Positions 25,589 through 34,136 of a stretch of DNA of 64,000 bases are shown piece by piece. Source of the DNA: Alcanivorax sp. 24 (GTDB lineage: Bacteria > Pseudomonadota > Gammaproteobacteria > Pseudomonadales > Alcanivoracaceae); assembly GCF_004360225.1 (NCBI RefSeq), contig NZ_SNUA01000001.1, forward strand, positions 62,001-126,000. The letters are read 5' to 3'. The notes under the pieces are model-generated. The model was given only the letters and a program-made list of their open reading frames with translations. It was not told where the DNA came from and searched no databases. The position numbers were made by a program, and so were the translations under genes. Position 1 is the first letter of the stretch. Every line of letters starts with the position of its first letter.

Positions 25589-26356
25589 ATGACCAGCGAA
25601 GCGCTTGTCGATTATCGGGTGAACGGGGCCGTGGCGATCGTCAAGATGAACCGCCCGGACGCCCTCAACGCCTTCAATATCCCCCTGCGCGAGGCCCTGT
25701 TGGCCGCACTCAACGAGGCGGAGCAGGACGACCGCGTCAAAGTGGTGGTGCTCGGTTCCACCGGTCGTGCCTTTTCCGCTGGTGCCGATCTGATGGAGTC
25801 GCCGGAAAACAAGCCCAGCGTGATTGAAACCCTGTTGGATGGTTATCGGCCCTTGCTGGAGAAAATCTCCACCCTGCCGCTGCCGGTTATTGGCATGACC
25901 CCCGGGGTAGCCGCTGGCGTCGGCGCGGCGGTATTGATGGCCTGTGATCTGGTACTGATGGCGGAGGAAGCCCGGATATACATGGCTTTCAGCCACATCG
26001 GGCTGGTTCCCGACGGCGGTGCCACCTGGTTTCTCTATCAGCACCTGGGTTACCAGCGTGCTTTCCAGTTGATCGTCGAGGGCGGCAGTCTGGATGCTCA
26101 ACGCTGTCTGGCGCTGGGTATCGCCAATCAGGTTCTGCCGGTGGATCAGCTCGAAGCCCGGGCGCTGGAATGGGGTGGCCAACTGGCGCAACGCTCTCCT
26201 TTGGCCACCGCCGAAGCCAAGCGTCTGCTGCGCGCGGCGGCCACCAGTAGCTACGCGGAAACCTATCAGCAGGAAGCGGTGGCGCAACACCGTTGCATCG
26301 CCAGTCCGGAGTCGAAGGCGGCGGTGGAAGCCTTTAAAGCGAAGTCGAAGAAATAG
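25589..26356 (+). CDS. Crotonase-family protein, PaaG-like isomerase type
   Basis: 255 residues. The oxyanion-hole regions STGRAFSAGADL and GVAAGVGAAVL are present, but both hydratase glutamates are missing. In place of the second is GLVPDGGATWFL, with the aspartate of the PaaG family (2,3-dehydroadipyl/oxepin-CoA isomerase group). It stands alone between the divergent promoter and the LvaABC-like operon. An isomerase moving a double bond is more likely than a hydratase. Confidence 0.83.
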   Translation: MTSEALVDYRVNGAVAIVKMNRPDALNAFNIPLREALLAALNEAEQDDRVKVVVLGSTGRAFSAGADLMESPENKPSVIETLLDGYRPLLEKISTLPLPVIGMTPGVAAGVGAAVLMACDLVLMAEEARIYMAFSHIGLVPDGGATWFLYQHLGYQRAFQLIVEGGSLDAQRCLALGIANQVLPVDQLEARALEWGGQLAQRSPLATAEAKRLLRAAATSSYAETYQQEAVAQHRCIASPESKAAVEAFKAKSKK

Positions 26357-26371
26357 GTGCCACTCAGCAAA

Positions 26372-26387
26372 TCGTCTGATTCGACGA
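26372..26387 (+). promoter_or_regulatory. TCGTC-N6-GACGA site, LvaABC-like operon
   Basis: TCGTCTGATTCGACGA. A good -10, TAGAAT (26411-26416), places the start near 26423 and the centre of the site near -43. Confidence 0.8.
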
Positions 26388-26425
26388 CGTTAATCCGGTT
26401 GGCGGGTTCCTAGAATTTTTACGCA

Positions 26426-26458
26426 ACATTAAAAATTGCTCCCCGCGATTTTTAATGT
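26426..26458 (+). terminator. Hairpin at the predicted 5' end of the LvaABC-like transcript
   Basis: A 14-bp stem ACATTAAAAATTGC/GCGATTTTTAATGT with one wobble and a five-base loop. It could end transcription from the upstream crotonase gene, but it also lies at about +3 to +35 of the next transcript, so an attenuating or stabilising role is possible. It resembles the hairpin at 347-370. Confidence 0.55.
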
Positions 26459-26534
26459 CCGCCGCCGGAATCTGAGTCCCGGTGGCGGTTGAACCGGGGT
26501 CGCGGACCCAATGAGCAGCCAGCATGGGGAACTC

Positions 26535-27527
26535 ATGGAGTTAAACCAAGAAAACGTGGGTAAGGCGCTGCAGGCATTGTCCTCGCGTCTGCTGCCCGGT
26601 GCCGCGATTGACAAACTGACCCGGCTGACTGGTGGCGCCAGCCAGCAGATGTGGTCCTTCAATCTGGTCAGTGACGATGATGTGGAGCCGCTGATTCTGA
26701 GAATCGCAAGCCCCATGAACGGCTCGGATTCCACCACGCTGACCATGGACCAGGAAGCGCGTCTGCTGCGGGAAGTATTGCGCCATGATGTGCCGGTTCC
26801 CATCGTGCGTTACGAACTGAAGGCGGAGGATGACCTGGGTGTGGGCTATATCATGCGTCGGGTCGACGGGGAAACCTTGCCGCAACGAATTCTGCGCGAC
26901 GAGGCGTATAGCAACGCCCGCTCGGTGTTGGCACGCCAATGCGGACAAGTAATGGCGGGCATTCATCAGGTGCCCTTGGACAAAGTGTCATTCCTGCGCC
27001 AGCGCACCGCCGAACAATTGATTGACACCTACTACCAACGTTACCAGGCCTGCGGCGAGCCGCGCCCGGTCTTCGAGCTGGCGTTTCGCTGGTTGCGCGA
27101 CAATCCGCCCTCCGAGCCGTCTGAACCCTGTCTGGTTCATGGCGATTTTCGGAACGGCAATCTGATGGTGGATCGCAACGGCTTGCGTGTGGTGCTGGAT
27201 TGGGAGCTGTCTTATCTCGGTGACCCGATGGCCGACCTGGGCTGGATTTGCGTCAACTCCTGGCGCTTTGGCAACAGTGCGCTGCCGGTGGGTGGCTTCG
27301 GCACCCGGGAGGAACTGTTCCAGGGGTATCAGGAAGCCAGTGGCCGCCGGGTGGATCCGGGCCGGGTGGCGTTCTGGGAAGTGTTCGGTGTTCTCAAATG
27401 GGGCGTGATCTGCCAGAAGATGGCCCAGGCCTTCATCAGTGGCACCGACCGCACGGTGGAGCGGGGCGCCATCGGCCGTCGTGCTTCGGAAACCGAAATA
27501 GATTTGTTGACCCTGTTGGCGCGCTGA
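26535..27527 (+). CDS. APH-family kinase, LvaA-like (4-hydroxyacyl-CoA kinase)
   Basis: 330 residues. Kinase landmarks: HGDFRNGN, with catalytic Asp near residue 204, and LDWE near residue 222 for the metal. Aminoglycoside phosphotransferase-fold proteins of this kind next to a DUF6285 protein and an ACAD10/11-type dehydrogenase form the LvaA-LvaB-LvaC set, in which LvaA phosphorylates the 4-hydroxyl of a 4-hydroxyacyl-CoA so that it can be eliminated. The two genes that follow here are exactly those partners. ATG 26535 (GGGGA upstream) is preferred to 26511. Kinase fold is firm; the acyl substrate is inferred. Confidence 0.85.
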   Translation: MELNQENVGKALQALSSRLLPGAAIDKLTRLTGGASQQMWSFNLVSDDDVEPLILRIASPMNGSDSTTLTMDQEARLLREVLRHDVPVPIVRYELKAEDDLGVGYIMRRVDGETLPQRILRDEAYSNARSVLARQCGQVMAGIHQVPLDKVSFLRQRTAEQLIDTYYQRYQACGEPRPVFELAFRWLRDNPPSEPSEPCLVHGDFRNGNLMVDRNGLRVVLDWELSYLGDPMADLGWICVNSWRFGNSALPVGGFGTREELFQGYQEASGRRVDPGRVAFWEVFGVLKWGVICQKMAQAFISGTDRTVERGAIGRRASETEIDLLTLLAR

Positions 27528-27549
27528 GCGCCTGTCCAAGGAGCGACCG

Positions 27550-27921
27550 ATGCAAGATTTGCCCAAGGATCCTGACCTGCTGGCGGTGGTGGCGGAGTTC
27601 CTGCGCCGTGAAGTGATGCCGGCGGTCAGTAATGGTCTGGCGTTCCGCGTGCGGGTGGCCGCCAATGTGGTGGATATGGTCCAGCGGCAATTGACCCGGC
27701 CGGAGAGTGTGGCCGAGGAGGAACAACAACGGCTGCGTGACCTGCTTGGTGAGGACGGTGAGGTCCGGCTGTTGACCGAACGTCTTTGCGACGGTATCGC
27801 CAGGGGCGAATTCACTCTGGATACCCCGGGACTGGCCGACTTTCTCTGGTTTGTCACCATGAACAAGGTGGCGGTGGACCAGCCCCGTTATTCCGGCTAC
27901 CTCAACGCGCTGGACAAATAG
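27550..27921 (+). CDS. DUF6285 protein, LvaB-like partner of the kinase
   Basis: 123 residues, soluble and mostly helical (LLAVVAEFLRREV, FRVRVAANVVDMVQRQL). Small proteins of this family sit between an APH kinase and an acyl-CoA dehydrogenase; LvaB of Pseudomonas putida is required for activity of the kinase. The gene begins 22 bp after the kinase gene with a good GGAGCG site. Assignment rests on context and general similarity. Confidence 0.78.
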   Translation: MQDLPKDPDLLAVVAEFLRREVMPAVSNGLAFRVRVAANVVDMVQRQLTRPESVAEEEQQRLRDLLGEDGEVRLLTERLCDGIARGEFTLDTPGLADFLWFVTMNKVAVDQPRYSGYLNALDK

Positions 27922-27996
27922 GGTGTACGGGCCCCGGCGCGCCGGCGATGGCGGCCCGAGAGGAGCCCGCCCACAAAACCCACGAAGGAGGGTGTG

Positions 27997-29283
27997 ATGG
28001 ATTTCAATCTGCCGGCGGAGTTGACCGCCTACCTGGAAGAGCTGGACGCCTTCATCGAGGCGGAAATCAAACCGCTGGAAAATCAGGACGACAACATTCG
28101 CTTCTTCGATCATCGCCGGGAATGGGCGCGCACCGATTTCGATAACGGTGGTCTCCCCCGGGAGGAGTGGGAAGCGTTGTTGATGGAGGCACGCCGCCGC
28201 GCGGACCAAGCCGGTCATTGGCGTTTCCCCTTACCGAAGCAATATGGCGGCAAGGACGGCTCCCACCTGGCGATGACGGTGATCCGCGAGCACCTGGCGG
28301 CGAAAGGCCTCGGTCTGCACAACGATCTGCAGAACGAACACTCCATCGTCGCCAACAACCCCTTCGTCTTGATGTTCCGGGACTTCGGCACCGCCGAGCA
28401 AAGCGACACCTTTATCCATGGCATGCTCAATGGTGAACTGAAGCTATCCTTTGGTCTCACCGAGCCCAATCACGGTTCCGATGCCACCCACATGGAAACC
28501 CGCGCGGTGAAACAGCAACGGGACGGTGTCGATGGTTGGCTGATCAACGGCGAAAAGATGTGGATCACCGGCATGCACACGTCCACCCACTGCCTCACGT
28601 TTGCCCGCACCAGCGGCAAGGACGGTGACGCCAAAGGCATCACCGCTCTGCTGGTGCCCTCGGACACGCCAGGGTTGAAGGTGGAGGAATACCTGTGGAC
28701 CTTCAACATGCCCACCGATCATCCGCGCATCAGCTTCACTGATGTCTGGGTGCCGGCGGACACGCTGTTCGGCGAAGAGGACAATGGTCTGGCGCTGGCT
28801 CAGCATTTCGTTCATGAGAACCGTATCCGGCAGGCCGCTTCCAGTCTTGGCGCGGCGGTATTCTGCATTCAGGAAAGTGTGCGTTATGCTCGCGAGCGTA
28901 AACCGTTCGGCGAAGCGCTGGCGAAGAATCAGGGCATTCAGTTTCCGATGGTGGAATTGCATACCCAGACGGAAATGCTGCGGCTGCTGATTCGCCACAC
29001 TGCCTGGCAGATGGACCAGTTGCCCAAAGTGGAAGTGGAGAAACAACTCTCCGACAAAGTGGCGATGTGTAATTTCTGGGCCAATCGGCTGTGCTGCGAG
29101 GCGGCGGATCGTGCCATGCAGGTCCACGGTGGTATGGGTTACTCCCGGCATAAGCCGTTCGAACACATTTATCGGCACCACCGCCGCTATCGGATCACCG
29201 AAGGGGCGGAGGAAATCCAGATGCGCAAGGTGGCGGCTTATCTGTTCGGTTATCTGGGGCCCAACCGCTGGCGTGATGAATAA
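27997..29283 (+). CDS. Acyl-CoA dehydrogenase, ACAD10/11- and LvaC-like
   Basis: 428 residues, a long ACAD. FAD and substrate segments are in order: SFGLTEPNHGSDAT, GEKMWITGMHT, RQAASSLGAA, RKPFGEALAKNQ and RITEGAEEIQM, whose first Glu occupies the place of the general base in the medium- and short-chain enzymes. The AAGGAGG six bases before ATG 27997 decides the start. As third gene after an LvaA-like kinase and a DUF6285 protein it is taken as the enzyme that removes the 4-phosphate to give an enoyl-CoA, and possibly oxidises acyl-CoA as well. Confidence 0.88.
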   Translation: MDFNLPAELTAYLEELDAFIEAEIKPLENQDDNIRFFDHRREWARTDFDNGGLPREEWEALLMEARRRADQAGHWRFPLPKQYGGKDGSHLAMTVIREHLAAKGLGLHNDLQNEHSIVANNPFVLMFRDFGTAEQSDTFIHGMLNGELKLSFGLTEPNHGSDATHMETRAVKQQRDGVDGWLINGEKMWITGMHTSTHCLTFARTSGKDGDAKGITALLVPSDTPGLKVEEYLWTFNMPTDHPRISFTDVWVPADTLFGEEDNGLALAQHFVHENRIRQAASSLGAAVFCIQESVRYARERKPFGEALAKNQGIQFPMVELHTQTEMLRLLIRHTAWQMDQLPKVEVEKQLSDKVAMCNFWANRLCCEAADRAMQVHGGMGYSRHKPFEHIYRHHRRYRITEGAEEIQMRKVAAYLFGYLGPNRWRDE

Positions 29284-29293
29284 GGAAACGGTC

Positions 29294-30085
29294 ATGGATT
29301 ACAACTCGATCCAATTGCAACGGGACGGTGCCATCGCGGTGCTGAGCCTGCATCGCCCTAAAACCATGAACGCGTTGGCGACGGAGCTGCAAAAGGAAAT
29401 GCTCCACGCCCTGGCGGCGATTGAACAGGACGATGGCGTGCGTGCGCTGATTGTCACCGGCAGCGGCCGTGCCTTCTGCTCCGGCGCTGATCTGGGCACC
29501 ATGGCGCCGGCCAGCGACGAGTCGGTGGGCACGCGAGTGGCGCGCATGATGCGGGAAACCTCGGTGCCCCTGATCCAGGCGCTGCGCCGCTGCCGGGTGC
29601 CGGTGGTGTGCGCGGTGAATGGCGCCGCGGCGGGGGCGGGAGCCAGCCTCGCGCTGGCCGGAGACGTGGTGGTGGCGGCGCGATCCGCTTATTTTCTGTT
29701 CCCTTTCATTCCCACCCTGGGCATCCTGCCGGACCTGGGTGCCACCTGGCACCTGCCGCGTCTGGCCGGTTCCGCCCGTGCCATGGGGGCAACCCTGCTG
29801 GGGGAGCGTATTCCTTCGGAGCAGGCGGAGCGGTGGGGTATGATCTGGGCCTGCTGTGAGGACGAGGCGCTGGAGAAAACCAGCCGCGAGCTGGCCACAC
29901 GCCTGGCGGCCTTGCCCCGGGGCGCTGCTTTGGAGGCCCGCCGCGCCCTGGACTCCGCCCAGCACAACACCCTGGATCAGCAAATGGAGCTGGAAACCCA
30001 GGGGCAACAACGATTGATCGATAGCGATGCCTTCCAGGAAGGCGTCCAGGCCTTTCTGGAAAAGCGCAGGCCGAACTTCGATTGA
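29294..30085 (+). CDS. Crotonase-family protein, PaaG-like isomerase type
   Basis: 263 residues. GRAFCSGADLG and GAAAGAGASLA form the oxyanion hole, and LGILPDLGATWHLPRLAG carries the PaaG-type aspartate in place of the second hydratase Glu; the first Glu is absent. The ATG at 29294 lies ten bases after the ACAD stop, with AAGGA. Fourth gene of the LvaABC-like operon; possibly moves the double bond produced by phosphate elimination. Confidence 0.82.
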   Translation: MDYNSIQLQRDGAIAVLSLHRPKTMNALATELQKEMLHALAAIEQDDGVRALIVTGSGRAFCSGADLGTMAPASDESVGTRVARMMRETSVPLIQALRRCRVPVVCAVNGAAAGAGASLALAGDVVVAARSAYFLFPFIPTLGILPDLGATWHLPRLAGSARAMGATLLGERIPSEQAERWGMIWACCEDEALEKTSRELATRLAALPRGAALEARRALDSAQHNTLDQQMELETQGQQRLIDSDAFQEGVQAFLEKRRPNFD

Positions 30086-30158
30086 TTCGCCGCCGGTGAC
30101 GATGTCGGCACGGTCGGCATCGTTCCTCTATCCCTTTCTCCGGTTGGAGTCACACCAC

Positions 30159-31034
30159 GTGAAAACACAACCCTGGCAACGGGACCCCGAAGCCTACGAT
30201 TTTCAATTCACCTTCACGCCGCTGTTCTTTCATTTGGATGTGGAGCGGCATGTCAACAATGTGGCGGTACAGAGCTTCCACACCGAGGGGCGACTGCGTT
30301 ACCTGATGGAACTGTCAGGTGCCGATGGCATCTGGTGTTCCGACCAGGTGCTGCTGCGCCCGCGCCGTACCGTGACCCAGTTTATCGAGGAAACCCACTA
30401 CCTCACCGACGTGCGGTGCGCGGTGAAACTGGTGGCGGTGGACAAGGACGCCTGCCGTTTCGCCATCGCCCTGTTCCAGAATGGAGAGTGCACCAGTGTG
30501 CAGGACTGCCTGATGGGCGCCTGGCGTGACGGTCAGTGGCAAGCTTTGCCAGCGGCGCTGTTCGATACCTTGAGTGCCCGGCTCGGAGACGTGCCGGAAC
30601 TGGCGCCCTGGCCGGATTTCGACGCCGGCCCGGAGACGGATCGGGGGTACCCGTGCCGGATGCCGCTGGAGCCGCGCTTTATCGATCAGGACACCGACCG
30701 CCGGCTGGGGGAGCTGACCATCGCCCGTTATCTGGAACAGTCCCGGGTCAGCTCTCTGGACGCCATGCGTCTGCCTGGCCTGGGCTTGCTGGTGGCGCGC
30801 ATTGATATTCACTATCTGGACTGGCCGGCGCCCCTGCACAGCGCTTCACTGGCCACCGGGATTGCCGGTTTCGGCAACAGTTCCTTCCGGGTACACAGCG
30901 GTGCCCGTGTCAACGATGTTCTGGTCGGTGCCTGCGAAAGCGTGATGGTGTTGATGAACCGCGAACAGCGGCGGCCCACTCAGATTGATGAGGCCATGCG
31001 GGAAGCGATGGCGGGGTCGCTCGTGCAGGGTTGA
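30159..31034 (+). CDS. Tandem hotdog-fold acyl-CoA thioesterase-like protein
   Basis: 291 residues from the GTG at 30159 (TTGGAGT upstream). Two hotdog-like halves are visible. The first has LDVERHVNNVAVQSFHTEGR, the 4HBT-type active-site helix; the second has RRLGELTIARYLEQSRVSS and YLDWPAPL. It could hydrolyse stalled acyl-CoA or recycle CoA. Last gene of the LvaABC-like operon, followed by a REPIN. Confidence 0.75.
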   Translation: MKTQPWQRDPEAYDFQFTFTPLFFHLDVERHVNNVAVQSFHTEGRLRYLMELSGADGIWCSDQVLLRPRRTVTQFIEETHYLTDVRCAVKLVAVDKDACRFAIALFQNGECTSVQDCLMGAWRDGQWQALPAALFDTLSARLGDVPELAPWPDFDAGPETDRGYPCRMPLEPRFIDQDTDRRLGELTIARYLEQSRVSSLDAMRLPGLGLLVARIDIHYLDWPAPLHSASLATGIAGFGNSSFRVHSGARVNDVLVGACESVMVLMNREQRRPTQIDEAMREAMAGSLVQG

Positions 31035-31067
31035 AGCCCGGATATTCCACGTACATGCAACACGCCT

Positions 31068-31135
31068 ATTCGCGAGCAAGCGCGCTTCCCACAGCGGCTT
31101 CGTAGCTCCTGTGGGAAGCACGCTTGCTCGCGAAT
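31068..31135. repeat. REPIN-like 68-bp inverted repeat
   Basis: ATTCGCGAGCAAGCGCGCTT ... CGCTTGCTCGCGAAT around CCCACAGCGGCTTCG; the same design as at 597-667 with different arm bases. Confidence 0.82.
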
Positions 31136-31159
31136 AAGGCGTGCCGGCGTGCCAATCAG

Positions 31160-31175
31160 TCGTCCTTTTCGACGA
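31160..31175 (+). promoter_or_regulatory. TCGTC-N6-GACGA site, racemase operon
   Basis: TCGTCCTTTTCGACGA. CATGAAT (31201-31207) is the best -10-like sequence, centre of the site near -45. Confidence 0.72.
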
Positions 31176-31242
31176 TGCGCGCCTGTTCAACCAGTCGCAC
31201 CATGAATGTCCTTTGATAATGGTGGTTGGTGAGGAGGACAGC

Positions 31243-32376
31243 ATGTCGGGACCCCTGAAAGGTTTGAAAATCATCGAGATGGTGGGCATCGGGCCGGGCC
31301 CGTTTTGCTCGATGATGTTCGCGGACATGGGCGCGGAGGTGATTCGTATCGACCGCCCCGGACGCGGCGAACCCGGCTCCGCCCGGTTCGATGTGCTGGC
31401 CCGGGGGCGGCGTTCCCTGGCACTGGATTTGAAGAAACCCGGCGCCGCCGATCTGGTGCTGGACCTGGTGGAACAGGCCGACGTGCTGATCGAGGGCTTC
31501 CGCCCCGGGGTCATGGAAAAAATGGGGCTGGGACCGGAAGTCTGCCTGAGCCGAAAGCCGTCCCTGGTATTCGGCCGCATGACCGGGTGGGGTCAGTTCG
31601 GTCCGCTTTCCAGTGCCGCCGGCCATGATCTGAATTACATCGCGCTGACCGGAGCATTGCACGGCATTGGTCGTGCCGATGGCCCGCCGCCGCCGCCGCT
31701 CAATTACGTCGGTGACTTTGGTGGCGGCGCCATGATGCTGGCCTTCGGTGTTCTCGCCGCCGTTTACGAATCCCGTGCTTCCGGCCAGGGGCAGGTGGTG
31801 GACGCCGCCATGACCGATGGCGCCGCGTTGCTCTCGGCGATGATGTACGGCATGAAAGCCGCCGGTGCCTGGCGCAACGAACGCAGCGCCAACCTGCTGG
31901 ACGGCGCCGCGCCTTACTACGACACCTATCAATGCGCCGACGGCAAGTTCGTGGCGGTGGGCGCCATCGAGCCGCGGTTCTATGCCGAGTTGTTGAAACG
32001 CGCGGAAATCGACGATGCGGAATTCGAAGCACAGAACGATCGTGAGCGCTGGCCGTCTCTGAAGAGCAAGCTGACCCGGCTGTTCGCCAGCCAGCCCCGG
32101 GACTACTGGTGCGAACGGCTGGAAGGCAGCGATGCCTGTTTCGCGCCGGTGTTGGATTGGGAGGAGGCGCCGCAGCATCCGCACAACCGCGCCCGCCATA
32201 CCTTCATCACCGTGGACGGTGTGGTGCAGCCAGCGCCGGCGCCGCGTTTCAGCCGTACTCCGCCACCGGCGCCACGGGCCCCTTCCGCCCGTGGACAGGA
32301 CAGTGAAGCGATACTGTCGGATTGGGGCATCGACGAGGCCCGTCAGACCGGGCTGCGCGAAAGCGGCATTCTTTAA
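31243..32376 (+). CDS. Alpha-methylacyl-CoA racemase
   Basis: 377 residues of the class III CoA-transferase fold. It carries the racemase triad rather than the transferase nucleophile: H128 in GHDLNY, D158 in YVGDFGGG and E243 in GAIEPRF, the same spacing as H126/D156/E241 of the Mycobacterium enzyme. It would interconvert (2R)- and (2S)-methylacyl-CoA so that a methyl-branched acid can enter beta-oxidation. GAGGAGG decides the ATG at 31243. First gene of an operon with two crotonases and a dienoyl-CoA reductase-like SDR. Confidence 0.93.
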   Translation: MSGPLKGLKIIEMVGIGPGPFCSMMFADMGAEVIRIDRPGRGEPGSARFDVLARGRRSLALDLKKPGAADLVLDLVEQADVLIEGFRPGVMEKMGLGPEVCLSRKPSLVFGRMTGWGQFGPLSSAAGHDLNYIALTGALHGIGRADGPPPPPLNYVGDFGGGAMMLAFGVLAAVYESRASGQGQVVDAAMTDGAALLSAMMYGMKAAGAWRNERSANLLDGAAPYYDTYQCADGKFVAVGAIEPRFYAELLKRAEIDDAEFEAQNDRERWPSLKSKLTRLFASQPRDYWCERLEGSDACFAPVLDWEEAPQHPHNRARHTFITVDGVVQPAPAPRFSRTPPPAPRAPSARGQDSEAILSDWGIDEARQTGLRESGIL

Positions 32377-32405
32377 GACCGTGCGGGTTCCAAGCAGAGG
32401 CGTTT

Positions 32406-33194
32406 ATGAGTGAGTCCCTGATTATCGAGGAACGGGATGGCGTCGCCTGGGTGACGCTCAATCGTCCCGAGCGATTGAACGCGCTCAGTCGTGAACTGAT
32501 CCGTTCCCTTAACCGTTACTTCATTGAGCTGTACCACCGCGACGAAATTCGCGTGGTGGTGCTGCGCGGCGCCGGCCGTGCGTTTTGCGCCGGCCTGGAC
32601 CTGAAGGAACGCCACGATGGCCCCACCGAGCGTCAGGTGCGGGAGGTGCTCAACGGGCAGCGTGAAGTGCGCGACATCATGGTCAACATGCGCCGCTGCC
32701 CGCAGCCGATCATTGCCCTGGTGCAGGGCAGCGCCAGCGGTGGCGGTTTCGCCCTGGCGCTGGCCAGCGACATCCGGTTGATCACGCCGGACGCCCGTTT
32801 CAATGCCGCTTTCATTCGCATCGGTCTGGGCGGCTGCGATGTCGGTGTCAGCTATTTTCTGCCACGCATGGTGGGCAGCTCGGTGGCCGCTGAATACCTG
32901 CTCACCGGCCGTTTCATGGACGCTGACCGTGCTTACCAACTGGGGCTCGCCAGCCGTGTGGACGACCTGCCGGCACTTGAGTCGGAAGCCCGTTCGCTGA
33001 TCGATGACATGCTCGCCACCACGCCGCTGGGCCTGCGTTTGACCAAGGACGCCCTGGGGCTGGCGGTGGATCTGCCCAGCCTGGAAGCGGTGGTGGCGCT
33101 GGAGGATCGCAATCAGGTCCTGTGCGTGAAAGACGACAATTTCGCAGAAGGGGTGGCGGCGTTTCTGGAAAAACGTCCGCCCCGGTATGCCTGA
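32406..33194 (+). CDS. Crotonase-family protein lacking the hydratase glutamate pair
   Basis: 262 residues. GRAFCAGLDLKE and SASGGGFALA are present, but the first Glu is replaced (GFALALASDI). The second region reads RIGLGGCDVGVSYFLPR with Asp, as in a subgroup of bacterial and mycobacterial enoyl-CoA hydratase/isomerases. The ATG at 32406 lies 29 bases after the racemase gene. The specific reaction is unclear; an isomerase or unusual hydratase is possible. Confidence 0.82.
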   Translation: MSESLIIEERDGVAWVTLNRPERLNALSRELIRSLNRYFIELYHRDEIRVVVLRGAGRAFCAGLDLKERHDGPTERQVREVLNGQREVRDIMVNMRRCPQPIIALVQGSASGGGFALALASDIRLITPDARFNAAFIRIGLGGCDVGVSYFLPRMVGSSVAAEYLLTGRFMDADRAYQLGLASRVDDLPALESEARSLIDDMLATTPLGLRLTKDALGLAVDLPSLEAVVALEDRNQVLCVKDDNFAEGVAAFLEKRPPRYA

Positions 33195-33210
33195 TCCGGA
33201 GGAAATAACC

Positions 33211-34095
33211 GTGCAAGCCAGTGATTTGATGTTTCGCCCCGATCTGCTCAAAGGCCACCGCATTCTGGTGACCGGTGGGGGTACCGGCCTGGGCCGGGAA
33301 ATGGCCGAGGCTTTGCTGATCCTCGGTGCCCGCGTCTATATCTGCGGCCGCCGTGGCACGGTCCTGGAAGAGACCGCGAAAGCATTGATGGACGCCCATG
33401 GCGGCACCGTGGTGCCGGCGACCTGTGATATTCGTGACGCCGACGCCATCGAGGCGATGGTCGATACCATCTGGAAGGACGGTGGCGCTCTGACCGGATT
33501 GCTCAACAATGCCGCCGGCAACTTCATCAGCCGCACCGAGGACCTGTCCAGTCGCGGTTTCGATGCCATTTCCAGTATCGTGTTTCGTGGCAGCTTCCTG
33601 GTCACCCGGGCCTGTGGCAAGCGCTGGCTGGCGGAAGGCGTCAGTGCGTCGGTGGTGTCCATCCTTACCACCTGGGTGTGGAACGGCTCCCCGTTCGTGG
33701 TGCCTTCCGCCATGTCCAAGGCCGGCCTTCACGCCATGACCCAGTCGCTGGCGGTGGAATGGGGCAACCGCGGGTTGCGTTTCAACGCCATCGCACCGGG
33801 TCTGTTTCCCACCGAGGGCATGAGCAAGCGGCTGGGGCCGCTCGGAGGCATGCAGGTGCGGGGGTGTCCCATGGGACGTCCGGGCAGGATGCCGGAACTG
33901 GCCAATCTGGCGGCGTACTTGCTGGCGCCGGGTTCCGAGTACGTGAACGGCCAAACCATCGCCATCGATGGCGGGCGTTATCAGGCGGACGGTGGTAACT
34001 TTGCCGAACTCGCGGCCTGGGGTGATGAGGAATGGCAACAGGCTCGCGAAGCCATTACCCGCCAGAACGAAAAGGATAAAAAACAGCGTTCCTAG
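33211..34095 (+). CDS. 2,4-dienoyl-CoA reductase-like SDR
   Basis: 294 residues from GTG 33211 (GGAGGA upstream). The cofactor motif TGGGTGLG is followed by LLNNAAGNFIS, the hallmark of mammalian-type 2,4-dienoyl-CoA reductases. The usual Tyr-x3-Lys is replaced by SAMSKAG, again as in that group. It would reduce a 2,4-dienoyl-CoA to an enoyl-CoA using NADPH. It sits between two crotonases, one of them dienoyl-CoA isomerase-like, which supports a route for unsaturated acids. Confidence 0.85.
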   Translation: MQASDLMFRPDLLKGHRILVTGGGTGLGREMAEALLILGARVYICGRRGTVLEETAKALMDAHGGTVVPATCDIRDADAIEAMVDTIWKDGGALTGLLNNAAGNFISRTEDLSSRGFDAISSIVFRGSFLVTRACGKRWLAEGVSASVVSILTTWVWNGSPFVVPSAMSKAGLHAMTQSLAVEWGNRGLRFNAIAPGLFPTEGMSKRLGPLGGMQVRGCPMGRPGRMPELANLAAYLLAPGSEYVNGQTIAIDGGRYQADGGNFAELAAWGDEEWQQAREAITRQNEKDKKQRS

Positions 34096-34136
34096 GCGTT
34101 GGCGCCACAGCCCTGAACAGATTCCAAGGAGAGACC

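Noticed and set aside
31243-32376. Class III CoA-transferase (CaiB-type) annotation
   Set aside because: The racemase triad H128/D158/E243 is complete with the spacing of known racemases, so racemase is preferred.
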